From a virus, in the IMG/VR virus record IMGVR_UViG_3300025674_000016, positions 62,001 through 126,000 of that record: 64,000 nt of DNA; one strand, 5' to 3'. The position numbers and the translations under genes were made by a program. Shown here one piece after another: positions 44,012 through 52,123 of the stretch (position 1 is the first letter of the stretch; each line of letters starts with the position of its first letter). A model generated the notes under the pieces. That model was not told the DNA's origin, did not search any database, and was given only the letters and a program-made list of their open reading frames with translations.

Positions 44012-46978
44012 ATGTCTGATCCTCCAAGTTCAAAACCAACAAAAGACGAAAGAGAAAAAGAAAAACAAGAAGGCGGTGGCAAAAAAAAAGACCCTTTTGT
44101 AGAAAAAGATCAGACCGCAGAAGACGCACAATTAAGGGTCAACAAGCAATGCTTTCTTGTTAGAAATATAGAAGCTCTTATTGGGGCGCAAGCAGCAGCA
44201 AGAGCCGAAGGATACAAGCATTTTTCTTGTGTTACAGGCCCACCAATGGAAATAACAAATGAGCTTGTTTCCGTTAAAGGGCTAGACAAAATGTTCGGCC
44301 TTACAACAGCCCAGCACGCAGTCTTGCAACCTAGAATACGTTTATATTTAATAAAAAATGGAACAATCATAGAACTGCCATTTGACGCAAGTTTATCACC
44401 CGGAGTGCATACACAAAGGGCAATTTCTGATATGGTCAAATCTTCTAATTTTAGAGGTTATGGAGCAGGAATAAAAAGCTTTTCTTATGAACTAGCAGGC
44501 ATTGACCCGGACACAGCAGATAGACTAATAAATGCAAAATTAACTCTATACTTTAAAACTATTGCAGACTTGTTCCACCCTAGAAATAGCGGCGGAATGT
44601 CCAAGAGCAGACCTTTTCAATACGCAGATTTAATAAACATGAATAAAGCCTCTCTTGCGCCAAAACGGGGAAGAAAAGGCGAGAAAACAATAGCCGATGA
44701 TGAAGATAGATATGAATTAAAAGCAGTTGTTGGATGGGGCGATCCCCCTGTTGGGCACCCTTTATTTCCAAAAGCAATAAGAAAATCAATACAAGGTGCA
44801 AAAGCAACATTTTCACTTCAACTTATAGACCATACGATCAAGTATAATCAGGACGGCACTCTTGAGCTAGACATTGATTATATGGCTTCTATTGATTATA
44901 TTCTTTCAACTTCTGATTTAGATATTTTCTGGTTACCAGAAACAAACAAAGCAACAGATTTGCAAACAAAAATACAAACAAAAAGAGATGAGCTTTTGCA
45001 GTCTGATCAAGAGCTTGAAAGGCTTATGAATGTGAAGAGAGACGGTGCAATACCAGCGGGTGCGTCTACACCTACTGCCGCTGGTAATCAGCCGGATACA
45101 CAGCAGGATGTAATAGCAAGGCATGAAGATAGAAAAAAACAATTAATAGAAGAAGCAGAAGGTTTAGTGGAACAGCTAGATCAATTAGTAAGATTAAGAA
45201 AAACAATTGCTTACAGTAGAATAACCGATGGTCTTTTGGAAACAGAGGGCATTCTTAAATGTATAGAAGTGTTTCCATCACAATTGGGAGTTGTTGGTGG
45301 TAGAGTGCTAAGGACAGAAAGCATTGTAAAGGGAAACAAGAAAAAGCCGATAGCACAACAAGACAAAGAAGAAAAAGCTAATGCAAAAAAAATACAAGAA
45401 ACCGCGCAGCCAGCATCAGAAGAAGAAAGAAAAGAAATGAAAGAAAGAATGGACGGTGTAAATAAAGACGCTGCTGATGATGGAAAGCTAACGGCTAGTA
45501 AATTAAAAGGCAACCAAAAAAAACACGTTCAATCTTCTAAGAAGCCAAGCAAAAAACCAAATGGAAAAATAAAAATATTTTATTTCTTTCTAGGGGACTT
45601 AATTGATATTGTTTTAAGAATTTTAAAATCAGAAGTTGATGGGCAAAAAAATAAAGCAGCAATAGAAACTTTAGAGAGGGTTATTGTTATGATGGGGCCT
45701 GCCGTGCTGAAAGACTCCAGAAGAAGTTCTGGCCTTTTAAAAGTAGGAAACTTAGCAGATATACCTATATCCTATGACTTGTTTGAAAATTGGTTTATTT
45801 ATAATGTTATTAGGCCGCAAAAAGAAACCTATTACTTTAAAAAGTTTGTTATTGATATAATGGATAATTTAATTTCCCCTGTTCTTGGTAGTGGGTGTTA
45901 TTCTGGTGAAAGACAAAAAGGAAGAGTTGCATCTATACCCTTAACAGTGCCTAAATTGTCTGGTGGGGGGCCAAGAGTGCCAGTAAGATCAAGGTGTAGC
46001 ATTGCAGGCTTAAAAAACAAGAAAATGTCAAAAACTGGTTTGGGATCTGAGATTGGAACAAGCAGTATAAGAGAATCTAACGATTATTTGTATTTTTATA
46101 TGCGCGATAACAATGTAAAGCGCAGGCAAGCAGATTATAAAAAAGACATTAAAAAGGGAATATACCATCTTAGAATCGGTCAAGAAAATGGATTAGTCAA
46201 ATCTGTAGAATTTGAAAAAACAGATATACCTTTCCTGAAGGAACACAGAGTAACTGCTGATGGTGAACATCCAAATGGTTTTTTAAGAGAGAAATATGAT
46301 GCAAAAATTAAAATGGTTGGAAACTCTTTTTTTATTCCTGGTCAATATGTCTATATAGCCCCCACAGTGCCAGGATATGATGTAAATAAAAAAATTGGTA
46401 AAATAAAACAACCAACAAAACAACTTTTGCAAAATTTAGGATTTGGGGGATACTATCTTGTGACCAAGGTTTTTCATAATATATCCCCAGAATCTTATGT
46501 AACAGAACTTGTTTGCCGATGGGAGTCTTTCGGGGAATCCACAGCAAAAGATATTCAGTCTTATTATGAGAGAATTGAAGATATCAATAATTGCAAAGCG
46601 GGCGCGGCAGAAGCCGCAAGCTCATTTGATTATTCAGAAGTCTTGGACGAGCAATTGCAAAATCTTAATGATGCAGCAGGGAGAACTATATATCAAAACG
46701 TAGGAGAAGCTGTCAAGGATGCGGCGGGCGTGGTGACGCAGGGCGCCGCCTCAGTCGTTGCAGGTTATATACCACCAGGAGCTGCTAGAACCATTGTATT
46801 AGGTATCCTAGGTGCAGGCCAAAGCGTTGTCAATCAGGGTGTAGATGATGCCGTTGACGCTGCACCAGGAGTAATGGACGCAGTTTCGGAACTTGGAGAC
46901 GATATTACTGGGGCGGCTGTGGAGGCCGGTCGGGAGTTTTTTAACCAATTTTTTGACCCAGAAGGAGACGATCAATGA
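44012..46978 (+). CDS. Large baseplate/hub protein, unknown family
   Basis: A 988-residue protein in the baseplate block. The N-terminal 45 residues are Lys/Glu/Pro-rich. There is a domain with beta strands around 90-300, a charged coiled coil around 320-390, a Lys-rich low-complexity linker at about 430-520 (EEKANAKKIQETAQ), then a second alpha/beta region (GVASIPLTVPKLSGGGPRVP is not exact but lies near 640) and an Ala/Gly-rich end. I cannot assign it to gp27, gp5 or gp6 from sequence. Size and order point to the central hub or wedge. Confidence 0.55.
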   Translation: MSDPPSSKPTKDEREKEKQEGGGKKKDPFVEKDQTAEDAQLRVNKQCFLVRNIEALIGAQAAARAEGYKHFSCVTGPPMEITNELVSVKGLDKMFGLTTAQHAVLQPRIRLYLIKNGTIIELPFDASLSPGVHTQRAISDMVKSSNFRGYGAGIKSFSYELAGIDPDTADRLINAKLTLYFKTIADLFHPRNSGGMSKSRPFQYADLINMNKASLAPKRGRKGEKTIADDEDRYELKAVVGWGDPPVGHPLFPKAIRKSIQGAKATFSLQLIDHTIKYNQDGTLELDIDYMASIDYILSTSDLDIFWLPETNKATDLQTKIQTKRDELLQSDQELERLMNVKRDGAIPAGASTPTAAGNQPDTQQDVIARHEDRKKQLIEEAEGLVEQLDQLVRLRKTIAYSRITDGLLETEGILKCIEVFPSQLGVVGGRVLRTESIVKGNKKKPIAQQDKEEKANAKKIQETAQPASEEERKEMKERMDGVNKDAADDGKLTASKLKGNQKKHVQSSKKPSKKPNGKIKIFYFFLGDLIDIVLRILKSEVDGQKNKAAIETLERVIVMMGPAVLKDSRRSSGLLKVGNLADIPISYDLFENWFIYNVIRPQKETYYFKKFVIDIMDNLISPVLGSGCYSGERQKGRVASIPLTVPKLSGGGPRVPVRSRCSIAGLKNKKMSKTGLGSEIGTSSIRESNDYLYFYMRDNNVKRRQADYKKDIKKGIYHLRIGQENGLVKSVEFEKTDIPFLKEHRVTADGEHPNGFLREKYDAKIKMVGNSFFIPGQYVYIAPTVPGYDVNKKIGKIKQPTKQLLQNLGFGGYYLVTKVFHNISPESYVTELVCRWESFGESTAKDIQSYYERIEDINNCKAGAAEAASSFDYSEVLDEQLQNLNDAAGRTIYQNVGEAVKDAAGVVTQGAASVVAGYIPPGAARTIVLGILGAGQSVVNQGVDDAVDAAPGVMDAVSELGDDITGAAVEAGREFFNQFFDPEGDDQ

Positions 46979-48129
46979 GTGATATGCCAAAAGGTGAAAA
47001 TGGTTTATCTTCAAGAAGTATGCATATACAAAGAAGAAAGTTTGTTAGGAAAGCATATCCTTTGCTAGATAAAAGAAATGGAATTGATTTATGGTATGGT
47101 CCAAAATCTTTATATGGTAAGGTTAACACCAGAAACGTACCTCAATTATTATCAGAAACAAATTTAAAAAGTATTCTTTCTTCTCCTGAGTTGTTTGCTG
47201 TGGATTTTGTTGTCGATGCTTTTGAAGATTTAAGAAGATTTATTTCAAGAGCTTCTCGCAGACGTGTTATTTTTGCACAAGATAGTTTTATGGGGCTCAT
47301 GAATGCCAAGTTAGCTTGGCGCAGCGCCAGAGAAGAATATGATCAGCATATAAGAGATATACACGAAGTTTTTGTTAGCAGTTACTTGATTCATAAAAAT
47401 AGAAGTTATAAAATTTTAACTATTGAAGATTTTCTTGATTTATATATTGATCATGCTAGAACAATAGGTAGAATGAGCCCTATAACTTTTGGAGGATATA
47501 TAAAATCTAAATATGTAAATCATGCTATTTCTGGCTTAATAATAGAATTAAATACATTTTCATATGACAATGATAGTTTAAAATTTAAAAGATTTTATGA
47601 AAGCGATCATTTTAATTTTTATCAAAATGCAGCAAGAAAACATGGGTTTAGAGTTGATTACAATAGTCCTTGGAGATTGGTTGCTGATATAACAAGCCCA
47701 GAGATGCAAAAATATATGAGCAATTACAGAGTAAACAATCCAGAAGAATTATTCTTTGATTATTATTATGATGCTTATAGGCTTGAAGTTTATATGATTA
47801 AAAAATACCTAGTACAATTTTATAATGATTATGCCAGTGGCAATCCTATTGTTAAGAGAGTTGTATCTGGCAGGTTTGACAGGCCAGAGATTAAAGCTAA
47901 AATAAAGTATAGACAACAAATAAAAGAAAGTGAGGTTGATGAAAAATATAGTAACTTATTTTGGCTTAAGTTTTATCTTGATCTTAGAGAGGCAGAACTT
48001 TCTAAACCCATGACAAGACAATCTAAAAATAAGAAAATCATGGAAATGGCGCACATCATGAAAACGCTTGACTTCACCAGAGCTTTGGACTATATTAACC
48101 GAGAGTTGATGATTCTAGAGCGAGGTTAA
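46975..48129 (+). CDS. Baseplate-associated protein, unknown
   Basis: A 384-residue basic protein overlapping the previous gene by ATGA. It is Tyr/Phe/Arg-rich (HIRDIHEVFVSSYL; FYESDHFNFYQNAARKHGF; DYYYDAYRLEVYMIKKYL) and mainly helical, with no catalytic motif that I recognise. It is the last gene of the baseplate run before the polymerase, and base use becomes richer in GC about 100 bases before its end, matching the replication genes that follow. Confidence 0.5.
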   Translation: MSDMPKGENGLSSRSMHIQRRKFVRKAYPLLDKRNGIDLWYGPKSLYGKVNTRNVPQLLSETNLKSILSSPELFAVDFVVDAFEDLRRFISRASRRRVIFAQDSFMGLMNAKLAWRSAREEYDQHIRDIHEVFVSSYLIHKNRSYKILTIEDFLDLYIDHARTIGRMSPITFGGYIKSKYVNHAISGLIIELNTFSYDNDSLKFKRFYESDHFNFYQNAARKHGFRVDYNSPWRLVADITSPEMQKYMSNYRVNNPEELFFDYYYDAYRLEVYMIKKYLVQFYNDYASGNPIVKRVVSGRFDRPEIKAKIKYRQQIKESEVDEKYSNLFWLKFYLDLREAELSKPMTRQSKNKKIMEMAHIMKTLDFTRALDYINRELMILERG

Positions 48130-48131
48130 AC

Positions 48132-49313
48132 GTGCTTTTCCAAACACTCGATGACAAGAAAGAATGCGTTGGCATCTACGCAAACAACGAGATCCAAAAC
48201 ACAATTCCAACAGGCATAACAAAAACCTGGTCATATGCTGGATATCTGGAAGATCTCCAGATTGAGTATGCCAGTCTATACTGCGACGGTAAACCCATAA
48301 GCCAAGTTGTGCCAGAACACTTGCAGCAAGAATGGGCCGAGATCAGCGCCAAGATGAAAGCTTTTTTTAAAGCATTTACAACAGCAAAAATCGACTTAAA
48401 ACTGGTTTGCTTCTATGACATGGTGCCACGAGACGTTCTGCTTGAATGGTGCGATTTAAAGTCGAAAATCTGCGACTACATCTTTGAAAATTATGAAAGA
48501 CCAGCCAACTATGAGTTCTTGGTCGAGCTAACCAAGCTAACTGAAAAGATTAAATACCAACAAGTCAATATTGACTTATCAGCAATAAGCTCTCCGCTTG
48601 AGTCTTATCGCTCTAGGTCTTTTATCAACAAGATGAAAAAGGTAAATCCCTTTATCGAGTACAATATCTTTGGAAGCGTTACTGGCAGGCTAAGCACAAA
48701 GCCAAATAGCTTTCCTATCATGACGATGGATAAGAAGTATAGAAAAATAGTTAAGCCTCACAATGATTGGTTTGTGGAACTGGACTTTAATGCTGCTGAG
48801 TTGCGAACTTTTATTGCTCTTAACAAAAGAGATCAGCCTCAAGAGGATTTGCACGAGTGGAACATAAAAAATATCTTTAGGGGTTTCGGCACTCGTGAGG
48901 AAGCCAAGACAAGATTGTTTGCTTGGCTCTATAATCCCAAGTCAGAGGACTATCTGCTCAACAGAGAGTATGATCGAGATGCGATTATTAATGAATATTT
49001 CGATGGAACCCATGTAAGCACGCCTTATGAGAGAAAAATCAGGGCAATACCAAAAAATGCCCTGAATTACTTGATTCAAAGCACTTCAAGCGACTTATTC
49101 TTGAGGCAAGTTATAAAAATAAACAAGCTTCTGCAAGATAGGGCTAGCTTTATAAGTTGGACCCTTCATGATTCTGTTATGATCGACTTAAAAGATGAAG
49201 ATAAGCCCATTTTAAAAGAAATCATAGCTCAGTTTGGTGATACTGACTTTGGAAAATACTTGGTTAACGTGTCTGCTGGCAAAAACTTTGGAGATTTAAA
49301 GAAAATCAAATGA
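48132..49313 (+). CDS. Minimal family-A DNA polymerase (polymerase core only)
   Basis: A 393-residue protein with GTG start. It has the family-A motifs in order: TGRLS (184-188), motif A LDFNAAELR with Asp218 and Glu223, the O-helix pattern Arg255-x3-Lys259-x3-Phe263-x3-Tyr267 (same spacing as E. coli Pol I 754/758/762/766), QSTSSD near 316-321, and motif C His346-Asp347-Ser348. The second motif C acid (Glu883 in Pol I) is Ser. The fingers between motif A and the O helix look short, and no exonuclease domain is present. T4-type phages use a family-B polymerase, not seen here. Role: replication, repair or a divergent replicative core. Confidence 0.85.
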   Translation: MLFQTLDDKKECVGIYANNEIQNTIPTGITKTWSYAGYLEDLQIEYASLYCDGKPISQVVPEHLQQEWAEISAKMKAFFKAFTTAKIDLKLVCFYDMVPRDVLLEWCDLKSKICDYIFENYERPANYEFLVELTKLTEKIKYQQVNIDLSAISSPLESYRSRSFINKMKKVNPFIEYNIFGSVTGRLSTKPNSFPIMTMDKKYRKIVKPHNDWFVELDFNAAELRTFIALNKRDQPQEDLHEWNIKNIFRGFGTREEAKTRLFAWLYNPKSEDYLLNREYDRDAIINEYFDGTHVSTPYERKIRAIPKNALNYLIQSTSSDLFLRQVIKINKLLQDRASFISWTLHDSVMIDLKDEDKPILKEIIAQFGDTDFGKYLVNVSAGKNFGDLKKIK

Positions 49314-50128
49314 ATATCGTAGGATTAGGCAACACAGGCTGCAATGTAGCCAAAATATTTGAAAACTACCCTCAATATAAGGTCTTCCAGATCGATACAG
49401 AAGAGCGCGAGGGCAAAAATACATTTTTATTCCCTCAATTCGACCACCCAGAGGACTATGAAAGGGGGTGCCCTGATTTAAGCGGGTTTCTTGATATTCA
49501 AGGCGATACTTTTTTTATTTTGGGAGGACCAGGTAGCATTACGGGTGCATCCTTAAGAATATTAGAACAAATTAAGCACTGCAATATTAGCATTATTTAT
49601 TTTAAGTCTGATCAGAGCCTCTTATCGAACATAGGGCAACTTCATCAAAGGGCTACCTTTCATATTCTACAAGAGTACACCAGATCAGGCGTGTTCAAAG
49701 AGATTTTTTTGCTTGACAACCAAGTGATCTCTGGTATTATTGGCGATGTTCCGATTGTTGAGTACTACAGCAGGATCAACAACTTGGTTGTGCCGATAAT
49801 TCACTTTATTAATGTGTTTAACAATACAAAACCAGTTATGAGTACCTTTTCAAATTTGGCCGAGACTTCAAAAATAAAAACTCTTTCCATTCTCAACATG
49901 GAAGACGGAACAGAGAAGGCGTTTTTTTCTCTTGACAGCCCAGTTGAATCAAGGTACTATTACGGCATTGGTTCTGAGTCGCTTAAAAACGACTCGACTC
50001 TAAACAACAAAATCAGGAATCAAATGAAGATTAGTGAGGTTAAAACTGGTTTTGGTATCTATGAAACAAGCTACAACTATAACTTTTGTTATGGTGTTCT
50101 TTGTAGCCGAGAGATCGCAACTTTTTGA
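49310..50128 (+). CDS. Tubulin/FtsZ-superfamily-like protein, divergent
   Basis: A 272-residue protein overlapping the polymerase by ATGA. It begins MNIVGLGNTGCNVAKIF, like the first FtsZ nucleotide loop (GxGGxGxN; here Gly5, Gly7, Gly10, Asn12). Residues 68-83 read FFILGGPGSITGASLR, at the place of the tubulin signature loop GGGTGTG. A core-helix-like stretch (about 150-170) is followed by KPVMSTFSNLAE, where FtsZ has the T7 loop NxDxxD/E; the catalytic acids are absent. A C-terminal beta domain follows. It might form filaments (as phage PhuZ does) or be a non-hydrolysing relative. Detection is by eye only. Confidence 0.5.
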   Translation: MNIVGLGNTGCNVAKIFENYPQYKVFQIDTEEREGKNTFLFPQFDHPEDYERGCPDLSGFLDIQGDTFFILGGPGSITGASLRILEQIKHCNISIIYFKSDQSLLSNIGQLHQRATFHILQEYTRSGVFKEIFLLDNQVISGIIGDVPIVEYYSRINNLVVPIIHFINVFNNTKPVMSTFSNLAETSKIKTLSILNMEDGTEKAFFSLDSPVESRYYYGIGSESLKNDSTLNNKIRNQMKISEVKTGFGIYETSYNYNFCYGVLCSREIATF

Positions 50129-50136
50129 TTTTTTGC

Positions 50137-50165
50137 TTGACAGGCTGTTTTTGTTCTGTCATACT
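50137..50165 (+). promoter_or_regulatory. Sigma70-type promoter of SSB gene
   Basis: TTGACA at 50137-50142, a 17-base spacer, then CATACT at 50160-50165 (4 of 6 to TATAAT). The start would fall near 50172, about 50 bases before the SSB ATG. Host polymerase could read it early. Confidence 0.65.
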
Positions 50166-50222
50166 GTTCGCAGATGGTTGAACGCCATCAACTATAGACC
50201 CATTAACACATAGGAGGAAAAA

Positions 50223-50978
50223 ATGGGACTTAACATGGATAAGATTCGCGCTAAGTACAATGCTCTCAAGAACGGTGGTGCCAAGGGTGAAACCAAGAAC
50301 AACTTCTGGAAGCCTCAAGAAGGTGAGCAGACAATTCGTATTGTGCCTACGCCCGATGGTGATCCGTTCCGAGACTATTGGTTCCACTACAACGTGGGCA
50401 AGGCAATGGGCTTCTTGAGCCCAAAAAAGAACTTTGGCGAGGAAGATCCCTTGAATGACTTTGTTCGTTCTCTCTGGTCCGACTACAACCAAACTCAAGA
50501 CGAGGAAACCAAAAAGCTGGCAAAAGACCTGAGCGCCAAGCAACGTTTCTTTGCTCCTGTGCTTGTGCGAGGAGAGGAAGATCAGGGTGTTCGCATCTGG
50601 GGCTTCTCCAAGACTGTCTACGAGGATATTCTGGGCATGATCTTGGACCCTGACTATGGTGATATCACCGACATTGATCGAGGGTTTGACTTGAAGGTCA
50701 CATACGGTAAGCCTGCTGGAGCGCAGTATCCAAAGACCACAATCAAGGCTCGTCGTAACCCTACGCCCCTGAGCGAGGATAGAAACCAGGTGTCTGCTTG
50801 GCTGGACAACATTCCAGACTACAACACCCTGTTCCCTCGCAAGACCCCTCAAGAAGTCCAAGTTATTTTGGACGAGTTCCTGATGGCGGGTTCCAACCCT
50901 GAAGAGGTCTCCTCCGAGACCACCCGCTACTCAAACGGTGCAACCGACGTTGACAAGGCTTTCGACGACCTTCTCTGA
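50223..50978 (+). CDS. Single-stranded DNA-binding protein (T4 gp32-like)
   Basis: A 251-residue protein with TAGGAGG before the ATG. The pattern NFWKPQEGEQTIRIVPTPDG, FRDYWFHYNV, FFAPVLVRGEEDQGVRIWGF, and FDLKVTYGKPAG matches phage gp32-like OB-fold proteins, and the acidic Asp-rich end (DKAFDDLL) is the usual protein-interaction tail. The T4 zinc-binding Cys residues are absent. It coats single strands for replication and UvsX recombination. It has its own promoter and terminator, and its codon use is markedly GC-richer in third positions than neighbouring genes, fitting high early expression. Confidence 0.88.
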   Translation: MGLNMDKIRAKYNALKNGGAKGETKNNFWKPQEGEQTIRIVPTPDGDPFRDYWFHYNVGKAMGFLSPKKNFGEEDPLNDFVRSLWSDYNQTQDEETKKLAKDLSAKQRFFAPVLVRGEEDQGVRIWGFSKTVYEDILGMILDPDYGDITDIDRGFDLKVTYGKPAGAQYPKTTIKARRNPTPLSEDRNQVSAWLDNIPDYNTLFPRKTPQEVQVILDEFLMAGSNPEEVSSETTRYSNGATDVDKAFDDLL

Positions 50979-50998
50979 TCCTTTTTAACCTAACCCAA

Positions 50999-51020
50999 GG
51001 GGGCCATCGTGCCCCCGCTT
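50999..51020 (+). terminator. Intrinsic terminator after SSB gene
   Basis: GGGGGC (50999-51004) and GCCCCC (51011-51016) pair around CATCGT, followed by GCTTTTC. It separates the SSB unit from the recombinase gene; the U-run is short, so read-through is possible. Confidence 0.7.
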
Positions 51021-51034
51021 TTCAAGGAGACAAA

Positions 51035-52123
51035 ATGGTTGACATTGAAGCAATGCGCAAATTGCTTAACAAAAAGGCAGGTATGCCCGTTGCGCACAAT
51101 CTTAAACAACAAAACCCAACAGAGGTAAAAGATTGGATTCCAACTGGCTCTCGCTGGTTGGACTCAATTATTTGTCGTGGCAAGTTGGCCGGTATTCCTG
51201 TTGGAAAGGTGGTTGAGATTGCAGGGCTGGAAGCAACTGGCAAGAGCTATATGGCCGCCAAGATCGCAAGCAACGCCCAGCGTCTAGGTCATACTGTAGT
51301 TTATTTTGACTCAGAGTCAGCGATTGACCCAAGCTTTCTTGCAAATGCTGGGTGCGATGTCGAGACCCTTATCTATGTTCAGGCCCAGACTGTTGAGTTT
51401 GTGTTGGAGTCCATTGAGGAGTTCTTGAAGACCGGAGAACAGTTTTTATTTATTTGGGATTCTCTTGCTCTGACGCCTGCTATTTCCGATGTTGAGGGCG
51501 ACTTTAATCCCCTATCATCTATGGCTGTCAAAGCAAGAATCTTGGCAAAGGCAATGTCAAAGATTACGATCCCAATTGCCAATTCTCAATCAACCTTATT
51601 GGTCCTCAACCAGTTAAAGACGAACATCACTAGGAACCCCAACATGGCCCTCGTTGAGCCCTACGTTACTCCTGGTGGCAAGGCGATGGCTTATACTTAC
51701 AGCCTTCGCATCTGGCTAACTGGTCGTAAATCAAAGGCGTCCTATATCAACGACGACAACGGATTCAGAATCGGCTCAGAAGTAAAGGCTACGTTGAAGA
51801 AATCTCGCTTTGGAACGGCAGGAAGGCAAGCAACGTTTAAGATCCTATGGGGCGATGAGGTGAGGATCTTAGACGAAGAAAGTTGGCTGGAGGCTATTAA
51901 AAAAAGCAAGAACATCACGATCAAGGGCTCGTGGTATTACATGAATATGGGCAACGGAGAGGAAATGAAGTTCCAGCCCGGACGTTGGATGGATATGATG
52001 GAGAATCCAGAGTTCAAAGCTCGCGTACTAGAGATCATGGAAGAAGAGGTTATCCTCAACTTCAAGAACCGCGAAGGAGATTCTCAAGGCTTTTATGATA
52101 TTGACGGTGATGAAGATGAATAA
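51035..52123 (+). CDS. uvsX: RecA/UvsX-type recombinase
   Basis: A 362-residue strand-exchange ATPase. Walker A is GLEATGKS (64-71); Walker B is FLFIWDSLA with Asp142; MALVEPYVTPGGKAMAYT is the L2-like segment, and LVLNQLKTNI precedes it. T4 UvsX has 391 residues. With the gp32-like SSB just upstream and SbcDC near 10 kb it forms the recombination-dependent replication set. CAAGGAG lies before the ATG. The acidic end (GDEDE) overlaps the next gene. Confidence 0.92.
   Translation: MVDIEAMRKLLNKKAGMPVAHNLKQQNPTEVKDWIPTGSRWLDSIICRGKLAGIPVGKVVEIAGLEATGKSYMAAKIASNAQRLGHTVVYFDSESAIDPSFLANAGCDVETLIYVQAQTVEFVLESIEEFLKTGEQFLFIWDSLALTPAISDVEGDFNPLSSMAVKARILAKAMSKITIPIANSQSTLLVLNQLKTNITRNPNMALVEPYVTPGGKAMAYTYSLRIWLTGRKSKASYINDDNGFRIGSEVKATLKKSRFGTAGRQATFKILWGDEVRILDEESWLEAIKKSKNITIKGSWYYMNMGNGEEMKFQPGRWMDMMENPEFKARVLEIMEEEVILNFKNREGDSQGFYDIDGDEDE

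Noticed and set aside
50040-50861. 273-residue minus-strand open frame
   Set aside because: It lies opposite the tubulin-like and SSB genes, whose protein matches and ribosome sites are clear; no independent support. Other minus-strand frames, such as those at 52213-52758 and 60876-61637, are shadows for the same reason.
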